Assembly (NCBI GenBank): GCA_024680445.1
Contig: JAILCJ010000146.1
Span: 1-20,333, forward strand
Origin: Campylobacter sp.
Lineage (GTDB): Bacteria > Campylobacterota > Campylobacteria > Campylobacterales > Campylobacteraceae
Direction of reading: 5' to 3'
Length of the DNA: 20,333 bases
Positions 16,548 through 20,333 of this stretch are shown here, one piece after another. Position 1 is the first letter of the stretch; each line of letters starts with the position of its first letter. Both the position numbers and the translations under genes were made by a program. The notes under the pieces are model-generated. The model made no database searches. It worked only from the letters and a program-made list of their open reading frames with translations, and was not told the DNA's origin.

Positions 16548-18974
16548 TTACTCACTTATCAATAAATTTAAAATTTGGGCGTTATTATACCACAAGGTGT
16601 CATTTTTACTTATCAGCAATAAATTCCTCGTGCGATTTTTGATAGTTTGGATACGAGCGTTTGCGATATTTACGCCGTGGTTTTCAAAAACACTAAGCAC
16701 ATAAGCCATAAGTCCTCGCTGGTCTTTTGCGTTTATATTAAGTCTTGCGTATTCGTTTGAGTGATTTAGCTCAAAAATCAGCTCATCTTTACCTATGATA
16801 GGCTTTGCAACTTCTGGTTTTTCTTCGCTTAAAAGTATGTTTTTGATATTGCTTTGAAGGGCGAAAATTTCGCTATTTTTAGCTGCTTTGTTAAATTCTA
16901 GTTTTATAAATTTCTTATCATCAAAGAGTTCAAAAATTTCCATGTATGCAAGGTCAAAATGTGCCAATTCATATAAAAGCGAACTCAAATTTAGTTTCAA
17001 ATTTGATATTATGAAAATGTTTAGAGTTTGGTGATTTTGCACATCTATTTGGATATTGCTAACCTCGTTTGCCCAACGCACCAAAGAGATAATCTCGCTA
17101 ACACTGTATTTCGCAAAAAGCAAATTTGATCGAATTTTGAAAATTTTATCGGCAAGTTTTGGTTCGAGGGCCAGGTATTCGTCATTTCGTTTTATGCTAT
17201 GCTCTTTTTTTATCCGTCTTGTTGCTTCATCTAGCAAGGTTTCATCATCAAAACTTGATAGAGAAATGGCATAAAGTTCGTGCAAAAGCTTAGCTGTATA
17301 ATCATTGTATAATTTTTCATCCGTTGCGTTTATAACGGCATAGCTTAAAACATAAAGCATTTTTAGGCATTGTTTATCGCCAAGTTTTGAAATGAAACTG
17401 AAAATTACCCTTTGAGAGTAGATATCTTCGCGGTTTGCGACATCGCTCATTAAAGTATGGTATTTTACTAGCGTTACGCCCATATTTACCGCTTCGCTTT
17501 TAAGTCCTAGTTTGTTGGCATAGGCACGAAAGATATTTGAGCCAACCACGCAGTGATCGCCACCACTTGCCTTGCCAACATCATGCATCAAGGCAACGAG
17601 TTTTAACATCAAACGCCCCTCTATGCAAAGTTCGTCATAAAGGGTTTTTATGAATTTATCTTTTATATTTTCAAGATGTCTTATGCTAAAAACGCTATGT
17701 TCATCAACGCTAAATTTGTGATATCTATCGTATTCGGCAAGGGCTATGATATGTTCGAGCGGTTTTATAAGAACGCCTAAAACATCGGCGTCTAATAAGG
17801 CATTTAAAATTTCAAAACACCTTTTTCGCATAAAAAGTTTTTTGATAAGTTCGCTGCAAGAATCGAGTTCATCTTTTAAAACTTTAACCTTTTTTATGTA
17901 AAAAATAGTGCTTACATCAAATCTAAGTTCTATGTCTTTTAAATCATTTAAAAATTTAAGCAATTCACGTGCTGTTGGAGCTTTTTTATGAAGTGGAGCA
18001 TAGATAGTGTTTGAAATTTGATAAAGTCCGCTTGGTAGTCTTGCTATACGTTTTTGTGCGAAACTTAGTTCAAATTTTCTTGCTAAACTAACCGCACCAA
18101 ATCTTGCATAGTGCCCGATATTTCGCATACAAGTAAGCATTTTTTGACTTGCAACGCCGTCATTGTCAAGGCTTTTTTTGGATTTTGTTTGAAGCAAAGC
18201 CGTTACTTCATCTATGCTTTTTGCACTGAATTTATCGCTGTTTTGTGTCAAATTTAAAGCCGAACGTAGAGAAAGTAAAAAATCAACATTTAAGTTAAAT
18301 TGACTTTGTTGTTTTTCGTCAAGCAAAAGAGTGCTTAACCTAGCTTGATTCTCGCTATTTTTAGTGCTGATAATGCAGTTTAGTCGCCAAACTTCGTCGA
18401 TTCCACCAAAGCCGGTTTTGATATTTGGTTCTTGATCGAGCGTTCTTATGGCATCATAAGGCATAAGTGCCTTGACATGGTGTTTTAAAAATTCGCATTT
18501 TTTGTATTCTTTAAGGCGGTTTAATTCGTCTCTGGTTGTTTTATAAAGGGATTTTGAACCGCAGATGAATCTAACTATACAAAGAGAGCTTTTTGCTTTT
18601 ATGTCGTCTTTGTGGCTATCAAAAAGCTTGCTTATCTCGCCGTTTTTGATAGTCAAATTTAAACCAAGTTCGTTTAATTCGCCATGCAAAGAGCGTAAAA
18701 AGGCTTTGACATTGTAGCCCGGAATTTCTTTATATGCTATCAATACTTCAAGTTCTGAACCGATAGAAATGAGATTTTGAGCGTATTTTGAATTTGCTAT
18801 TATGCAAACTGGAAAGTTTTCAAGACTTGGTAAAAAGTCAGCAAAAAAGTTTTTATATGTTGTCAAAAAGGCTTTTTCTATGTGCGAATCAAGTTCTTTG
18901 GTTAAAAAATTTACGAAATTTCTACCCTGGGATTTTTGAAAATGTTTAATAAATTTTTTGTTTAAATCTTCCAT
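16548..18974 (-). CDS. GlnD-like HD/ACT protein with degenerate nucleotidyltransferase domain
   Basis: An 808-aa homologue of the PII uridylyltransferase/uridylyl-removing enzyme GlnD (about 890 aa in E. coli). The central signature NIKTGFGGIDEVWRL (184-198) matches GlnD NxKxGxGGLRDL. The HD phosphohydrolase domain is well kept: SVDEH (422-426), LMHDVGKASGGDH (462-474), VKYHTLMS (503-510) and the following INATDEKLYNDY (548-559). Two ACT-like regions lie at about 640-700 and 741-790 (DQRGLMAYVLSVFENHGVNI). The N-terminal transferase active site is not kept: aligned by eye, GGYGR is S62-K-Y-A-Q66, the catalytic SDxD is S73-E-L-E76, and the later GxSxRT is TIKNGE. Uridylyl transfer is therefore unlikely, while a hydrolase or glutamine-sensing role remains possible. 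ATG at 18974 has only a weak, distant GAGAG upstream. It is cotranscribed with glmS; the C. jejuni counterpart I recall is Cj1367c. Confidence 0.85.
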   Translation of the reverse strand: MEDLNKKFIKHFQKSQGRNFVNFLTKELDSHIEKAFLTTYKNFFADFLPSLENFPVCIIANSKYAQNLISIGSELEVLIAYKEIPGYNVKAFLRSLHGELNELGLNLTIKNGEISKLFDSHKDDIKAKSSLCIVRFICGSKSLYKTTRDELNRLKEYKKCEFLKHHVKALMPYDAIRTLDQEPNIKTGFGGIDEVWRLNCIISTKNSENQARLSTLLLDEKQQSQFNLNVDFLLSLRSALNLTQNSDKFSAKSIDEVTALLQTKSKKSLDNDGVASQKMLTCMRNIGHYARFGAVSLARKFELSFAQKRIARLPSGLYQISNTIYAPLHKKAPTARELLKFLNDLKDIELRFDVSTIFYIKKVKVLKDELDSCSELIKKLFMRKRCFEILNALLDADVLGVLIKPLEHIIALAEYDRYHKFSVDEHSVFSIRHLENIKDKFIKTLYDELCIEGRLMLKLVALMHDVGKASGGDHCVVGSNIFRAYANKLGLKSEAVNMGVTLVKYHTLMSDVANREDIYSQRVIFSFISKLGDKQCLKMLYVLSYAVINATDEKLYNDYTAKLLHELYAISLSSFDDETLLDEATRRIKKEHSIKRNDEYLALEPKLADKIFKIRSNLLFAKYSVSEIISLVRWANEVSNIQIDVQNHQTLNIFIISNLKLNLSSLLYELAHFDLAYMEIFELFDDKKFIKLEFNKAAKNSEIFALQSNIKNILLSEEKPEVAKPIIGKDELIFELNHSNEYARLNINAKDQRGLMAYVLSVFENHGVNIANARIQTIKNRTRNLLLISKNDTLWYNNAQILNLLISE

Positions 18975-19007
18975 CTTTTTTTATACTCTCAAAAAATTTT
19001 TCTCGAA

Positions 19008-19013
19008 ATAATA
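19008..19013 (-). promoter_or_regulatory. Candidate -10 for the glnD-like/glmS operon
   Basis: TATTAT on the minus strand would give a leader of about 27 nt before the ATG at 18974. The 110-bp divergent region (18975-19084) is very AT-rich and must hold the promoters of both directions. No operator-like inverted repeat stands out. Confidence 0.3.
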
Positions 19014-19046
19014 CTAAAATTTTGCTAAATTTAAACCTTTCTTTAA

Positions 19047-19052
19047 TATAAT
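19047..19052 (+). promoter_or_regulatory. Candidate -10 TATAAT for mqnE
   Basis: A perfect TATAAT precedes the mqnE TTG start by 32 nt, giving a leader of roughly 25 nt. Upstream DNA has T-rich tracts as in Campylobacter promoters, and there is no clear -35. Confidence 0.5.
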
Positions 19053-19084
19053 CACAGCTAAATTTTAAAGAACTGGATAGAATT

Positions 19085-20146
19085 TTGAGCATAATTGAAA
19101 CACTTAAAAGTGGCGAAAGAATTAGCGAAAAAGACGCATATAAACTTTACGATCTTGACCTTTTTACTCTTGGTGAATTTGCTTTTAAAAAACGTGAAAA
19201 TTTATACCAAAAAAAGGTTTTTTTTAACTCGAATCGCCATATAAATCCCACAAATATTTGTGCTGATGTATGCAAATTTTGTGCTTTTTCTGCACATAGA
19301 AAAAACCCAAATCCATATAAAATGACGCATGAAGAAATCATAAAAATAGTTGATAATGCAGTTGCAAACGGAGCCGATGAAATTCATATAGTATCTGCTC
19401 ATAATGCCCAAACTTCATGGCAGTGGTATCTAGAAGTTTTTGCCATGATAAAGCAAAAATATCCAAAACTTCATGTTAAAGCAATGACGGCTGCCGAGGT
19501 TGACTTTTTGTCTAGAAATTTTAAAATGAGCTATGAAGAAGTCATAGAAAAAATGCTCAAATATGGCGTAGATAGCATGCCCGGTGGAGGTGCTGAAATT
19601 TTTGCTGAAAACATTAGAGCTAAAATTTGCAAAGGTAAAGTCAGCTCTGATAATTGGTTTAAAATTCACGAACTTTGGCACAAACAGGGCAGATATAGCA
19701 ATGCAACCATGCTTTTTGGACATATAGAAAGTTTAGATGACCGCATAGATCATATGCTTAGAATTCGCCGATCACAAGATAAAATCGGTGGTTTCAATGC
19801 CTTTATCCCTCTTGTTTATCAAAGAGAAAATAATTATCTAAAAGCTAGCAAATTTATGGGTTCGGCTGAAATTTTAAAAACCATAGCAATATCTCGTTTG
19901 GTGCTTGATAATGTTCCGCATATTAAGGCATATTGGGCGACTTCAACTTTAAATTTGGCTATGGTGGCACAAGAATTTGGTGCTGATGATCTTGATGGGA
20001 CGATACAAAAAGAAAGCATACAAAGTGCAGCCGGTGCGGCTAGTGCAAATGGTGTAGCGCTTAAAGATTTTATCGATATCATCAAAACTTCTGGTTTTAC
20101 GCCAGTGCTTCGAGATAGTTTATATAATGAATTGGAAATTTATTAA
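19085..20146 (+). CDS. mqnE: Aminodeoxyfutalosine synthase (radical SAM)
   Basis: Radical SAM enzyme of the futalosine pathway to menaquinone; it joins the 3-enolpyruvoyl-benzoate product of MqnA to adenosine from S-adenosylmethionine, giving aminofutalosine. The 353 aa carry the cluster motif CxxxCxxC at C59, C63 and C66 (NICADVCKFCAF), then SAHNAQTSWQWYLEVF (104-119), MPGGGAEIF (165-173), SNATMLFGHIES (205-216), GGFNAFIPLVYQ (235-246) and LDGTIQKESIQSAAGA (303-318). The NATMLFGHIE stretch separates MqnE from its relative MqnC. The start is TTG at 19085, with GGATAG about 7 nt upstream; no ATG fits. The next gene begins 14 nt downstream and is probably cotranscribed. Confidence 0.92.
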   Translation: MSIIETLKSGERISEKDAYKLYDLDLFTLGEFAFKKRENLYQKKVFFNSNRHINPTNICADVCKFCAFSAHRKNPNPYKMTHEEIIKIVDNAVANGADEIHIVSAHNAQTSWQWYLEVFAMIKQKYPKLHVKAMTAAEVDFLSRNFKMSYEEVIEKMLKYGVDSMPGGGAEIFAENIRAKICKGKVSSDNWFKIHELWHKQGRYSNATMLFGHIESLDDRIDHMLRIRRSQDKIGGFNAFIPLVYQRENNYLKASKFMGSAEILKTIAISRLVLDNVPHIKAYWATSTLNLAMVAQEFGADDLDGTIQKESIQSAAGAASANGVALKDFIDIIKTSGFTPVLRDSLYNELEIY

Positions 20147-20160
20147 AAAAGGAGATTGTT

Positions 20161-20333
20161 GTGGATATTTTTAAGTTAAAAAGTAACGGCACAACCGTAG
20201 CCAGGGAGTTAAATGCCGGACTTACGACTTTTCTCACCATGCTATATATAATACCGGTAAATGCTCTTATAATGAGTAAAACTGGTATGCCGATTGAAGC
20301 CTTGATAACTGCAACCGCATTTGTAACGGCTTT
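20161..20333 (+). CDS. NCS2-family purine permease, N-terminal fragment
   Basis: The window ends within this gene; 57 codons are visible. It begins at GTG 20161, with GGAG 6 nt upstream. It reads DIFKLKSNGTTVARELNAGL, then TTFLTMLYIIPVNALIMSKT, then GMPIEALITATAFVTA. The NGTTV...E..AGLTTFLTM.YII pattern is the start of AzgA/GhxP-type NCS2 permeases, which import guanine, hypoxanthine or adenine by proton symport. A first membrane segment spans about residues 20-38. A purine transporter next to mqnE is sensible, since the pathway liberates adenine. Which base it carries cannot be told. The break is the window edge, not a truncation. Confidence 0.8.
   Translation, partial: MDIFKLKSNGTTVARELNAGLTTFLTMLYIIPVNALIMSKTGMPIEALITATAFVTA

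Noticed and set aside
19430..19723. 97-codon minus-strand open frame opposite mqnE
   Set aside because: It is antisense to a highly conserved radical SAM gene, and no ribosome site or domain supports it.
1..20333. Mobile element or horizontally acquired island
   Set aside because: No transposase, integrase, terminal inverted repeat, target duplication or clear composition shift is visible; gene content is conserved core metabolism.

Overview
The window is AT-rich, tightly packed chromosomal DNA from an epsilonproteobacterium (Campylobacterota), most likely a Campylobacter outside the jejuni/coli pair. The grounds are the gene order, the short forms of Mfd (978 aa), Lnt (435 aa) and LeuS, a MagIII-type DNA glycosylase without an iron-sulfur cluster, the futalosine route to menaquinone, and frequent TTG/GTG starts. 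There is no insertion sequence, phage gene, CRISPR array, tRNA or rRNA, and nothing looks recently transferred.

Positions 12-13263 hold one minus-strand block of eleven genes, read yajC > secD > secF > small membrane protein > leuS > lptE > GGDEF diguanylate cyclase > folC > mfd > DUF815 ATPase > magIII. Every junction is an overlap or a gap of at most 9 nt, so this looks like one operon of about 13 kb. It joins protein export (YajC/SecDF), outer-membrane LPS assembly (LptE), translation (LeuS), folate (FolC), transcription-coupled repair (Mfd) and base excision repair (MagIII). The likely promoter is an extended -10 (TGCTAAAAT) lying inside the 5' end of the divergent lnt gene, because the first 28 nt of lnt and yajC overlap head to head.

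Positions 13236-14543 (+) encode apolipoprotein N-acyltransferase. A 180-bp AT-rich convergent spacer with several CAAATTTG-type palindromes follows. Positions 14724-18974 (-) hold a GlnD-like gene and, 3 nt downstream of it, glmS. A 110-bp divergent promoter region leads to mqnE (+) and a purine-permease gene cut off by the right edge.

Most of the content is conserved housekeeping. The points most worth a second look are: a GlnD-like protein whose nucleotidyltransferase motifs are gone while the HD and ACT regions remain, coupled to glmS; a direct 20-nt overlap of mfd and folC where Helicobacter carries the helical-shape genes ccmA/csd1/csd2; and a complete diguanylate cyclase translationally coupled inside the housekeeping operon.
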